Positions 45,896 through 57,172 of a DNA stretch of 64,000 nt are shown here, piece after piece (within the stretch, counting starts at the first letter, position 1; each line of letters starts with the position of its first letter). Origin of the DNA: Berberis thunbergii (Eukaryota > Streptophyta > Magnoliopsida > Ranunculales > Berberidaceae); the NCBI GenBank assembly GCA_003290165.1, contig QNQO01000537.1:434001-498000 (forward strand), given 5' to 3'. The notes under the pieces were generated by a model, which saw only the letters and a list, made by a program, of their open reading frames with translations, searched no databases and was not told the origin of the DNA. A program made the position numbers and the translations under genes.

Positions 45896-46238
45896 TGTTA
45901 GGAACCCAGCTCCAATAGGTCACCATGTTAGTAACAAGTCCTATTTTAATAAGAAGTCATGTTTAGGTAAGTCAGTAGGCGAGAGTCCTAATTTAGTTGA
46001 ACTAGGTGAGTCCTAATTTAGTTGAACTTCGATATTAAGATGAGTCTGGTTAGGAATCTAGAACGTAGAATTCTCTATAAAGTCTATCAATTGTAATCAG
46101 AAGTTTCATCAATCAAATAACTTTTCTAAACCTTGGTGGCTGATCTCCAATCAAAAGATCAATAGGTGGTTCGATCTCCAATCAAAAGATCGATTATATT
46201 AGCTTCCGGTATCGGATCCTATCATCTGGTATCAGAGC
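45896..46238 (+). repeat. 5' LTR (45896-46224) and primer-binding site of the gag-only element
   Basis: Starts TGTTAGGAACCCAG and ends ATCCTATCA. TGGTATCAGAGC follows at 46227-46238 as a tRNA-Met-type primer-binding site. A CTCTATAAAG TATA-like box lies at about 46073. Confidence 0.93.
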
Positions 46239-46350
46239 ATCCTCGATTCTGACCAAATTTTTTTTTCTTGTTATTTCGTTCTTCACCCTCATCAACACCC
46301 TCTCACAGTTCTTCATTCAAAAAAAATAAAAACCTCGCCCAAACCTACAC

Positions 46351-47287
46351 CATGACTGTCAAAGAACTCGAAGAACAGGTTGCTGCCATTAACGCCCAAT
46401 TGGGAACAATGGCTTCACATATCCACACCCTCCTCCAAGATCGCCAAACTCAATCACAGACCATTGCCCAAATATTGCAAACTCTTCAATCTCTTCAATC
46501 CACTTGGTCCTCACAATCAGAACCTACTCACCGCAACAATACGCTAAGTGGCAATTTACAAGGTTGACCCCTTCGCATTGACTTCCCTCGGTTTGATGGC
46601 GGTGATCCCGAAGGTTGGCTTTTCCAAGCCGAACAATTTTTTGAGCTTAACCAGGTTGCGGTAAATCAGAAAGTCACCTTGGCTGCGATCCACTTAAAAG
46701 GCGACGCCGTCGCTTGGTACCGATGGATTAGCCAATCCATCGGCGATCTGTCTTGGGAACAATTTTCCAAGGCCATCTGTTCCAAGTTCGGTTCCCGCAA
46801 ACACATTGATCCATGCAGCTCTCTTTCGAAATTGACACAAACAGGGACGGTTCGTGAGTATATTATGGCCTTTGAGAATCTCATCAACTTGGTTCCTGGA
46901 TTGCTCGAACCTCATCAAGTCAGTATGTTCCTTTCAGGTTTACGTGCCGATATTCAGTCGGGTGTGCGCTTGCTTAAACCTGCGAGTCTGACCCAAGCTG
47001 TTGATTTAGCGTTATGCCAAGAGGACGCTATCATTGTGACTACGGCTTATTCCTCTGTTCCGCCTAATTTTAAGACTCCTGCCCCAACTCCCACCTTGCC
47101 TTCTGGCATGAAGCGACTAACTTGGGCCGAACAAAAAGAACGTCGCGAGAAAGGCTTATGTTTCAACTGCGACGAAACCTTGAAACCAAGACATCACTGT
47201 CTGAAACCGCAATTACTTTTCCTGGACGTCGCCCTGGACGGGGATTATCCGAAAGACAACGTCGTTATTTTGGATGAGTTTGGTTAG
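46351..47287 (+). pseudogene. Gypsy-type gag with one internal stop
   Basis: From ATG 46351 (MTVKELEEQVAAINAQL) the frame has a coiled-coil-like N-terminus and reaches a TGA at about 46565 where an Arg or Trp codon would keep it open. It then continues in the same frame: LRIDFPRFDGGDPEGWLFQA, the capsid block AIHLKGDAVAWYRW, FSKAICSKFG, VREYIMAFENLINLVPGL, a Pro-rich linker and a zinc knuckle CFNCDETLKPRHHC. The stop is TAG at 47285. Ending soon after the knuckle, with a normal stop and then the purine tract, shows that the element was gag-only by design rather than by random truncation. Only the single TGA prevents a full gag of about 310 residues. Confidence 0.88.
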
Positions 47288-47348
47288 GAAACTAGGTCGT
47301 TACTAGTTTTCAGGCTTGAGGACAAGCCGTGTTTCAAGGGGTCCGGGA

Positions 47349-47689
47349 TGTTAGGAACCCAGCTCCAGTAGGTCACCATGTTAGTAACAAGTCCTATTTT
47401 AGTAAGAAGTCATGTTTAGGTAAGTCAGTAGGTGAGAGTCCTAATTTAGTTGAATTAGGTAAGTCAGTAGGTGAGTCCTAATTTAGTTGAACTTCGATAT
47501 TAAGATGAGTCTGGTTAGGAATCTAGAACGTAGAATTCTCTATAAAGTCTATCAATTGTAATCAGAAGTTTCATCAATCAAATAACTTTTCTAAACCTTG
47601 GTGGCTAATCTCCAATCAAAAGATCAATAGGTGGTTCGATCTCCAATCAAAAGATCGATTATATTAGCTTCCGGTATCGGATCCTATCA
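47349..47689 (+). repeat. 3' LTR of the gag-only element
   Basis: Matches the 5' LTR but is 12 bases longer because of an extra GGTAAGTCAGTAGGTGAG-like segment near 47458-47480. Confidence 0.93.
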
Positions 47690-47855
47690 TCAGCACAAAC
47701 TGGTAATAACCCCCGCCCCTGTTTCAGTGTTTACTACTTGAAGTTTCTTATGTAATGGCTAATGCACACCACTTGTTTGTTTTTATGTTTTTGAGATACC
47801 AAATAACATATCAAAATCAACAAGCTCTTATGTCTCTACATTAAAAAAACAGAAA

Positions 47856-48010
47856 TTCTAAATGTCGAGGAAATGAGCGAGGAAACGAGCGAGGGAAATG
47901 AGGTGGCGAGAGTGAAAGCCGTTCATTTCACTCGAGATGCGTGCGTTGACTTTTCACGCGCGCATCTCAAACGGAATGAACGGCTTCCACCTCGCCAGTT
48001 TCCTCGCTGT
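47856..48010. mobile_element. truncated foldback MITE, relative of 40585-40773
   Basis: Begins TTCTAAATGTCGAGG like the complete copy. It holds paired arms (GAGGTGGCGAGAGTGAAAG against its right-hand complement) around GATGCGTGCGTTGAC / GCGCGCATC. The right end diverges after TTTCCTCGCT. Arm sequences differ from the first copy but keep pairing. Confidence 0.75.
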
Positions 48011-48479
48011 GTAGACTTACTCTTAAAAAAATTTGTAGTCCTTGAAAACTCACCTTGGCATGCAAGTATGAACTTTCCCTATTACTATACCCATGTTTTG
48101 ACCTCTTTGCGATGGTTTACATTCCCTTTTCTAGTATGGGTTTCAAATTATATTTGTAACAAATCCCCAAAGGAAAACTTTTTAAAAGCATAGTATGAGA
48201 CACAAGGTAACAAAATTCATTACTTAAGATCATATATCAATATAATAGCTAGAGCTTAACTTTTCGGTTCTCCATCGTCCTCTGCATTGGTAGGCAATAA
48301 CACATCGTTGGTTTATTAAACTTATAAAACCTCTGCTAGAGCTCATTGGTTCGAACAAAAGTGCATGGTACCACGAAATACGGGATGAAATGGTCTAAAT
48401 TCCGCAGACTATATATACTGTATGCTCTCTTTCTTTCTCTCTTGGGTATGACACTACTACAAATACTTGATGCAGTTAG
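48011..48479. other. spacer downstream of the At4g04980-like gene
   Basis: AT-rich 3' flank of the minus-strand gene; no second gene or repeat border recognised. Confidence 0.55.
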
Positions 48480-51400
48480 CTAGTGCTGAGGATCGGTTTC
48501 TATTTCTTGAGCCAACTCCTGGCTTAACATTTCAGCTCGGTCGTCTTGACCACCAGCAAAGGTATAGACCCGGAATGCAAATTGGAAGGCTCTCCAAAGC
48601 ATCTTAGTGCATGCTTTTAATTTCTTTTCAGTCCCCGGTTCCCCATTGTTTGTTGCCTTTGCATGTCTCCTCTCCTGAAATAGATTGAAATATTGACAAA
48701 TGCGTCAACAAAAGTGATTCATGGTAATGTGAGGTGAATTGGAGAACAAAGTAGCTAGTTCAGAAGTATCCTACCTGAAGTGCCATTTCCATGCAGCTCG
48801 AAGAAAGATCAACCATAGATTCCTTGATTCTCACCAATATCTGAAAGTCCAACTCAATTTTGTGACTTTTAAATCGCTTAAGGTCCTCGTCTTTGGATCT
48901 TTCTTGTGCATCCACCTCTCCCTTGATCTGCAAACATTCTCAACAGATGATAAAATCATAAATGATGCTGATCTGGATGTAGATATTATGAAATGATATC
49001 TTTTCTATTTCTTTTTTACCTTGTTGAAGTACTTCTCAACATTGTCGATTAGTTTTCCTAGAGGAGTTTCCATCTTCCAGGTTACAAGGGTGGTCAATAT
49101 GGAACCTAGCTTGGAGAATAAAGCAGCTGCTGTCCTTATTGTTTCTAGCTTCTTTGTTGGGAAATCTTCAAACCTTGATAAGACCTGTTCTATCCATGAA
49201 TTAGGGGCTATAAGTTAAGGGACCAATCCGAGTAATAGCAAAATGAATCAAAATTTAATCGAACAAGCGCATGCGAAGGGACCTGGGTTTCATCAGTCAG
49301 TTTCTCAAGGTGACTTTCCACGTACTGATGGAATTTAAGTAGCTCTCCCATGTCCTTTGTTTGGAATTTGTTTATTGAAGTTTTCATCTCCATGATTGTC
49401 TTTGCATGCTTTTCAACATCTTCTTCTATCTGCTGGAAGTAAGATGATCTGACACACCAAACAAATTAGATTTAGTTTTAAAAAGAAATTTATGAAAACA
49501 ACTATTGTATGTATCTTTGAAAGGAATTCTAAGCTAGGGGATTATAAGAATGCAAACCTCCTTGTCATTTCTGCCAAGGCATCAGCCATACTTTTGCCAC
49601 CTCCAGCAGCCGCAGCCCCACCGCCAACCTGACCCTTTCGCCCATTAGATAATTTTTCTGGAACGCCTTCCACCTTCCCCTTCAGAACTCGGTACAGGTT
49701 ACCCATTTGGGTTGATCTTTTCAACTTGGTTGCCTTTTTAGGACGTAAAGCTTTAGTAGCAAGTGGTGGAGGTGGCGGTGGACCACATCCATTTGCCATT
49801 GACATTGGTGGTGGTGGTGATGGCGTTGATCCTCCTGCTAATGGCATTGGTGGTGGGGGTGGTGCTACAGATCCGTTTGCCCTTGACATGGGTGGTGGAG
49901 GTGGTGGGGATGCTGCAGCTCCGTTTGCTCGTGACATTGGCAGTGGAGGCGGTGGGGGTGCTGCAGCTCCGTTTGCCCGAGACATGGGCGATGGAGGTGG
50001 TGGGGGTGCAGCTGATGCGTTTGTTGACTTCACTGGTAGTGATGGAGGTGGTGGGGGTGCTACAGACGCATTTATTAACTTAACAGGCGGTGGTGGAGGT
50101 GGTGGCGGTGCAAAAGATGCATTTGTTGACTTAACAGGTGGTAGTGGAGGTGATGGCGGTGCGAATGATACATTTGTTGACTTAGTAGGTGGTGTTGGAG
50201 GTGGTGGGGGTGCCGCAGATGGTGATGCTGGTGGTGTAGATGCTTTTCCTAGCAACGTTGGTTGACATGCATTTGTTGGTAATGGAGGTGGTGGGGAGGT
50301 GATGCTACAAATGTTTTCATTTGCAACACGCATGGTGATGGTGGCGGTGGAGGTGATGCTATCGATGCTTTTCCTTGCAGAACGGGCGGTGATGATGTTG
50401 GTGGAAGTGATGGCATAGACGCTTTTCTTTGCAACACGGATGGTGATGGTGGTGGTGGAGGTAGAGGTGATGCTATGGACTCTTTTCCTTGCACAACAGG
50501 CAGTGTCGGCGGCAGTGGAGGTGATGGTATAGACGCTTTTCCTTTCAACACTGGTGGTGATGGTGGCAATGGAGCTGATGATATAGACGCTTTTCCTTGC
50601 AACATGGGTGGTGATTGTGGTGATGCTATAGATGTTTTTCCTTGCAGCACGAGTGGTGACGTTGGTGGTGAAGGAGATGCTCTAGATACTTTTCCTTGCC
50701 TCCCAGCTGGTGATCGTGGTGGTGAAGGTAATGCTATAGATGCTTTTCCTTGCCTCCCAGCTGGTGATCGTGGTGGTGAAGGTAATGCCATAGATGCTTT
50801 TCCTTGCCTCCCAGCTGGTGATCGTGGTGGTGAAGGTAATGCTATAGACGCTTTTCCTTGCATGATAGGTGGGGATGCTAGTGGTGGAGGTGATGTTATA
50901 GACGCTTTTCCTTGCCTTCCGGGTGGTGTTCGTGGTGGTGGAGGTAATGCTACAGACGCTTTTCGTTGCAGCACAGGTGGCAATGGTGGTGGTGGAGTGG
51001 ATGCTGTAGACGCTTTTCCTTTCAGCACGGGTGGTGATGCTGGTGTTGGAGACGTTGCTATAGACGCTTTTCCTTTCAGCGCGGGTGGTGATGCTGGTGT
51101 TGGAGGCATTGCTATAGACACTTTACCTTTCAGCATGGGTGGTGATGCTGGTGTTCGAGATGATTTTAATAGTGATGTGGGTGCTGATCGTAGTGCTGCA
51201 GATACTTTTCGTGATAGTGGTGAAGATGCTATAGAGGATTTTATTGGTGATGAAGATAAGTGAGGCACTGGTGCAGACGCATTTGGTGGCTTTTTCTGCA
51301 ATGCAGGTGTTGCTGCTATTGATACATTTGCAGGTGGTGCGGATGATTGCAACAAGGCTGTGAGTCCTCCCTTTACAGGTGCAGATGTAGTCGAAGATGT

Positions 51401-53638
51401 GGACTTCAGTTTTGAAGGCACGCCACTGGTTTTGCTACCACTTTTACTGCTCATCTTCTCACTTGCTGTGTGTCTTAGAACCTTTGGCGTTCCTTCAGTA
51501 GCTTGGCGATCTTTAGGTGCGGGGATGGTTTTTGATTTTACCAATGCTTTAGAAGTGTTCTTAGGTTTCTCGACCTCTGGCTCCACCTTGTCTACTGTCT
51601 TCTTTTCACTTACAGGAGGGGAACTTTGAGCTACTGCGTGTGGCATGTGGAAGGAGAGTCTCTTTACATCGATGGGTTTCAGGTTACCCACAGCCTGTAG
51701 CCTGAGAGGCAAGAGATGAGGTGGTGAATAAGATAAACCTGAATAGCTTGGATTCATTTCAGGGATGACCGAGGTCGGGGTGCCTGGAGATTTAGAGAAT
51801 AATCTATTGTCGGAATAAGATTCATTCAAGACATCTCCAAACACGGTGCTTTGTGGACTACCTTCACTATGCTTGTCTTCTTCTATCACTTCAAACATTT
51901 CTCTTGCTACCTTCATCATGTAATCAAGTCTCGCCAAGACTTTCTCTCCTTCAAAAGAAACAGATTACCTTCAATAAAAGCATACATTACTACAGAAGGG
52001 TAATTCAAACTAACACATTGCGAAAGAACATAGCATACCATATTCCTCCGAACCAATTTCGTTTGTGTCTGCTTCTTCCGCACCTTTGAATTTGCTCAAC
52101 CACTTGTGATTTTTAAGCCACGAGTCTCCAAGAGATTTCAGAGCATTATGAAACTGTTCCAATACCTACATGAACCACATTCTATCAATTAACTTGTACC
52201 TTCCTATTGCAACAAAGCATTGCTGAATCAGTTACAAGACCTTGCAAATAGATGTTTCCTTCATTTCAGACATCGTGAGTTTTGGCACGACTTTGGGGTA
52301 CAGCTTGTGAAGATCCATAACAGTTCCCATTAAAAGCTGCAGAAAAATCCGTGATACAAACTTAAATAAAAATTTCAAATGAAGACTAGAAGAACAATGC
52401 TCATCGCTGTGTGTTAATTAGCTCAAAAGGAAAAGGAAAATACCTCATTAATGGGACCATGTTCATCACAAGGAGGAAGATCAATGATATCTCTAAATAT
52501 TAGGATCTTCTTACGTAACTCCACTATCATCAACAAGTTGTCCATCGATCCACATGATTTGGCTCTCATGATGTTCTGTGCCCCTTTCTGGTTCTTAGAA
52601 ATATCAGAGAACTTGGTTGCCTGCATCAGTATTGCTAATGTTAGCAAATTTCTTTTATATGAATCTTGTACAGAGAGCATCACCATTTCCTTTGCAGTTT
52701 GCTTTAGGCTTCTTTTGCAATGTTATATGGGTGAAGCACCTTAGAAGATTGCTTTAGGCTTCAATTTTGCTTCGTGAAGCACCTTAGAAGATTGCTTCAT
52801 TGTTATATGGGTGAAGCACCTTACGCTTCAATGTTATATGGGTGAAGCACCTTAGAAGATTGCTTTCTTAATCTGATCTCGAATCCATAGACAATGAGAT
52901 TCTAACACATGCATTTTCATGACAATTGTTGTTGATTTTTATTATCCTTATTTTCAACTTCTATCGTCATAAAATTATGCTACGTGCAACTTCATTCAAA
53001 CTTTCTGCTGATTCATATTTCATATTTCTTTGGTTTGATATAATGCACACAAAATTTTGACTCAAGAAACATGAAAATGATCAGTTTGATCGTCAGAAAT
53101 AATACTGACAAAACGAGAGCAAATACGGTTTAAATTGTGAATTGCTTGACTATTCATTTCTGTAACAGAGGAATCGTATTTCTGATTGCCAATAGCTGAT
53201 TCATTCTCATAAATCCTTCCCATATAAAACTCCTTTGAAGCTAAAAGAGAAATCCATGTTCATAGCATCTTGATATAAGCATATCTAATACTATTTCTTC
53301 ATTAGGTGTCATCTATTTTTATGTTATCATCACAAGAATCATTGAAACAACGTAAATGATTCATACCCATTTCTTGCTTTCATATCATATCAATGAACAT
53401 TACCTCATACCATATCAAATCAAAGTATATTGTAAAGAAAAATGCAAATGATAATGGGTAAACATACCTCGAATCCAACGGACTTCCAACTAAACAACAT
53501 AGTATCAGCACCGGGGGCCATAATAAACCAATAAACAATCACGTAAACTACGGCTAAGACGAATATAATATCACTGAGGATCAAATTTGTGGGTAACAAA
53601 CATGCCTTAGCCTGCTCAAAAATTTCCAGTCTCTCCAG
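48480..53638 (-). CDS. At4g04980-like proline-rich coiled-coil protein, multi-exon
   Basis: Minus-strand exons with GT-AG borders: 53638-53468, 52620-52444, 52336-52241, 52166-52039, 51948-49558, 49448-49283, 49184-49020, 48927-48775 and 48674-48480 (stop TAG). Blocks recognised: ATKFSDISKNQKGAQNIMRA, LLMGTVMDLHKLYPKVVPKL, VLEQFHNALKSLGDSWL, ARLDYMMKVAREMFEV, then a roughly 600-residue Pro/Ser/Ala region with tandem repeats, then KRSTQMGNLYRVLKGKVEG, MADALAEMTRR and a helical tail (QQIEEDVEKHAKTIMEM, LWRAFQFAFRVYTFAGG). This matches the plant family of uncharacterised protein At4g04980; its biochemical role is not established. The first listed exon has a membrane-like segment and its membership is provisional. 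A missing C near 50300 shifts frame inside the large exon, which is either an error in a C-run or a real lesion. The start codon was not located. Confidence 0.8.
50480..51140 (-). repeat. tandem coding repeats in the proline-rich exon
   Basis: Units of about 57-60 bases, e.g. three nearly identical copies at about 50690-50865, encode SPPRSPAGRQGKASIALP-like peptides. Diverged units on both sides read LKGKASIA..PPTPASPP. The other strand reads as a false Gly/Asp-rich frame. Confidence 0.85.
52705..52866. repeat. intronic minisatellite
   Basis: Imperfect repeats of GTTATATGGGTGAAGCACC and TTAGAAGATTGCTT, three to four copies in different combinations, in the intron between exons 53638-53468 and 52620-52444 of the At4g04980-like gene. 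Confidence 0.8.
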
Positions 53639-54949
53639 CTACAACAATCACAAAAACAACCAAAATGGTTTATACAAACACAATATCATGCAATATATAC
53701 GTGCTAAGCACTATAGGGGGCCTCTTTTATATCTTATTGTTTTGTTTGGTTTGAGTTTGAACCTCAACAATTACTTGTTCTTGTTGTGGGGTCTTTGGGG
53801 GAAAGGAGGAGAGAAATAGAGAAGAAGAAGAGCAATTGGAGTTGGTGATGGTGTGGTCTCATGGTGAGGCCAACCTGGAGTTTCCGGGTTTGGTTTTGAG
53901 TTGTATTTTGGCTGTGTGGCTGCGCACACAAAGGGATTATTGGGAGCTTTCAATCTATTATTGTTTAAATAAGGGACTATTTGTAGATTGGGATGACAAT
54001 TGGGTGTGCCTATTTTTGGCTTCCAAGTGGTTTTGTTTGGTTTAAACAGGTTTAAGATTAAGTTAGTAAAGAATCACCACCATTGGCATTGTGGGAAACA
54101 AATCCCGCTCCACTTCCTAAGATGTCAGCTGTGCAAGTACAATGGTAACTAACAGGGGGACTAGGGTTGAAGCCTGGGTGGGTCAACCGGAACCCGATTC
54201 AAAAACTTCAACCTGTTAGCCACGGTAATTTGGCCCAACCTGATGGTACTTAATCCCCTTATGAGCTCCTCTAAACAGGCCATGGTTTGAATGTGGAAGA
54301 TTAGAAATTAGACATACCTCCTCGAACCTACTTGGAGATATTTAAACTTTCCATTTTGTTCTTGGATCATGATCGACAAAATATGTGTGCAAGGTGCTTC
54401 TCTTGTCCATATTTTTCCCGTTCAAAATTTGAATTATGGGATTTTTTTGAAAAACAATAATTTAAGTTGCCAATGCATTTTTGCCAATTGTTGTCAGAGT
54501 TAAAATGCGAATTTAAAATACTTATGTGCCAATCTAGGGGATGTCTAATTCGCCATCTTCTAGAAATGCATATCAAATTTCGATTTAATGTTGGGGGTAA
54601 CGTCTCAAAATCCCTAAAAGTTACTAACATGATAAACAAACTTAGTGCTTGCTAAACAAATTGGGAAAGTCTTGAGATCAACACCTTAATTTACATGTAT
54701 TGTTGTTGGACATACGTTTCTTGTTTTAGGATATAGCAATGGTTTGGAACGAAAGTTGGAAAATTGATGATATGGTGTTGGGGGTGGCAATGGAGGTCAA
54801 CTAAGAATCATTGAATTTATAAAAGTCAATTTGCCTGGTTTGAATTAGCTTGAAATATGAGTTTCTATTTGATTGAGTATATGGTATACATGATCATTAC
54901 GCAAAAGTTAGCATCCTTTCTCTAAATTGTGCAAATCGTGGGGGGATGG
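53639..54949. other. upstream flank of the At4g04980-like gene, no gene seen
   Basis: Further 5' exons, if any, were not recognised here. Short frames on both strands lack motifs. A purine-rich GGAGGAGAGAAATAGAG tract lies near 53805. Confidence 0.5.
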
Positions 54950-55512
54950 CAGCCAACACCATTTGACCTCGAGTCCGAGGCATTCTTGGGTAAAGTAAGT
55001 GTTGTGGTTGTGGAGCCAACAAAGTTGGACCTCAAGTTTGAGATGTTGCGAATGTGGAGGAATTGCAGCTAACACCACTAGACCTCGAGTTTGAGTTGTG
55101 CTTGGGTGGAGTAAGTGTCGTGGTTGCAATTAGGTGGATCCAACAACACTGGACCTCGAGTCCGAGGTGTGCTTCGAGATTTTGCGAACCGTGGGAAGAT
55201 TGCAAGATGTTACAATTTGTGCCAAGTGGATCCAAGGAGGTTTCCTTACAATCCAAATAGGGTGGAGTAAGTGTCGTGGTTGCGATTAGGTGGAGCCAAC
55301 AAACCTAGACCTCGAGTCTGAGATGTGCTTCAAAATGTTGTGAACTGAAGGAGGATTGCCGTCAACAATACTGGACCTCGAGTTCGAGGTGTGCTTGAGG
55401 GGAATGAGTGTCGTATTGCAACACGTGACTATTCGCGCTAAGTGGAGCCAAGTTGGTTTCCTTACAATCCAAATAGGGTGGGGTAAGTGTCATAGTGCGA
55501 CTAGGTGAATCC
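54950..55512. repeat. palindrome-bearing tandem repeat, left part
   Basis: Degenerate units repeat the palindromic core ACCTCGAGTCCGAGGT (variants at about 54966, 55030, 55081, 55152, 55310 and 55374) followed by GTGCTT. They are separated by TGGAGCCAAC, GTAAGTGTCGTGGTTGC and TTTCCTTACAATCCAAATAGGGTGG blocks. Units are about 60-160 bases and non-uniform. The array resumes at 60913 beyond the Copia insertion. Confidence 0.8.
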
Positions 55513-55924
55513 TGTGAGAATTTGATAAGGACTTAATAACGAGTCATACTCCTTGTCATGGTTGGCCCCCAATTTATGGAAAAGCATTAGAGAGGACTTA
55601 AAGTTCTATAGAAATAAGGACTTCAAAGTTTTGTTCTTTCTTCAACATGCCATGCAATTGTGAATAAATAAACAAACGTGGGCAACACAAAAAGATCAAT
55701 AACGTGTGCAAAGAGAATACAACGCAACAGCAGTAGCAACATGGACCATCTAGGTAAAATTGAACCACGTAAATTTTGGTGTAATCTTTATTTTCTGCAT
55801 ATTGCTTGTTGTTTTCTATTACTTGCGTAACGTTTTTAGCCATTCACTATCACCACCTAAGTCCAAGATTTGTGTTGAAATTATTTACATTAGAAGTTAT
55901 TTACCTTACAAGTGGTATCAAAGC
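55513..55924 (+). repeat. 5' LTR (55513-55910) and primer-binding site of the degenerate Copia
   Basis: Starts TGTGAGAATTTGATAAGG and ends TTACCTTACA; TGGTATCAAAGC follows at 55913-55924 (one mismatch from the tRNA-Met type). It lacks the CA-rich middle present in the 3' LTR. Confidence 0.9.
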
Positions 55925-55965
55925 GCCAATTGGTTGATGTTTATGTTTTGAAGGTGTCAAATAAA

Positions 55966-57172
55966 ATGGCTGAAATGTCTTCTTCATCACGTGATGATGG
56001 CTATGTGAAAGTCCATGGGTTCGATATTGTTCGATTCAATGGTAGAAACAATTTTAAAGCTTGGCAGATGGATCGTAGCAATATTCTGGTTAGTTTGGAT
56101 CAGATTGATGTTCTAGATGAGAAAAAGAAACCATCATCAGATGAAGTGACGATTGAAGTTATCAAGAAGTGAAGTAAAATGGATAAGAATGCATGTTTTA
56201 CGATTCGTTTGTGTCTTTCTCACAATGTGGCTTACAACTTCGCTGATGAGATGACAGCTTAGGGTATTTGGGATAAACTTCAGGCTATGTATCTTCAGAA
56301 TGATCAGATGAGTGTGATGTACCTACAGAAGAAGCTCTTCACTTTCAGGTTGCAGTCAGGTAAATTCATGACTGATCACATAAATGAATTTTAATATTTA
56401 TATTCAGATTGCATTAGCTTGGGAGCTAAATTTGAAGATAGTCAAAAAACATTATTCTTGTTAATTTCTTTATTACCAGAATGGGAACCGTTTGTTGATC
56501 AGATGATAACATTGAAGAAAGAAAATTTTGTGTATAATGATATTGTCCTAGCTAGACTTGCAAGGGCTTCTAGAAAGAGTGCTTTGAATGTCACAAAAGG
56601 CAGAGATATGTGTAAGGTTGAATGGCACAAACGTAAGCGCAAAGGCCATTACATAAGAGATTGTCCAGACTGGAAAGATAATCACAATAAGCAAGAAAAT
56701 GAGAGTAAGGGTGTAGTAAATGTTGTTGAGACATCAGATGTGATAGATGATATTCTAATCAGGAGTGACTTAGCACATGCACTGATGAAAAAATCTTATG
56801 ACCATTTGTATGACGGTTGGATGTTGGATACGGGAGCTTTGTATCATGTGTCCCATAAGGGAATGGTTCAACATTTATCACGAGGTTAAGGGCAGTTCAG
56901 TTAAAATGAGTGACTCTTGGCCTTGCAAGATAATGGGTGTTGGTACAGTCAAATTTCAATTGGCAGATGAGTCATGTAGACAGCTTACCGAGGTGCATCA
57001 TGTTCCAGCTCTTTCAAAGAGGCTGGTTTCTCTTGGGGTGCTTGAAGCTCAGTGTTACAAGTATATTGGTGAGAATGGGTATTGCAGTGTTTATTTTGGT
57101 GTCAAGTTGCTTAAGACAACGCTAAGGCATGTCAATTTGTATTTCCTTCAAGGTAGTATAGTTGAAGGTTGA
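55966..57172 (+). pseudogene. Copia gag-protease, several stops
   Basis: Gag begins MAEMSSSSRDDGYVKVHGFD with the FNGRNNFKAWQ block. Stops lie at about 56170, 56262 and 56392. The body resumes with ISLLPEWEPFVDQM at 56419-56889, a knuckle-like KRKGHYIRDCPDW that has lost its first cysteines, and the protease WMLDTGALYHVS. A one-base shift near 56860 carries it into VHHVPALSKRLVSLGVLEA up to 57172. Active-site Asp-Thr-Gly is kept. Not translatable as one protein. Confidence 0.88.

Larger units (their letters stand above)
45896..47689 (+). mobile_element. gag-only non-autonomous LTR element (TR-GAG type)
   Basis: LTRs at 45896-46224 and 47349-47689 surround a primer-binding site, a gag frame and a purine-rich tract (about 47334-47348). 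A perfect 5-bp duplication TCAGC flanks the unit (45891-45895, 47690-47694). There is no room for, or trace of, protease, RT or integrase. This matches the TR-GAG class of short Gypsy-derived elements. Movement would need pol proteins from a relative. Confidence 0.92.

Noticed and set aside
49726..51629. Gly/Asp-rich plus-strand frames
   Set aside because: Antisense shadows of the proline-rich exon of the minus-strand At4g04980-like gene; no independent start, domain or splice evidence.
54950..55512. CRISPR-like array
   Set aside because: Units are irregular, spacers repeat too, and the context is a plant nuclear genome with a retrotransposon inserted; a degenerate tandem repeat explains it.
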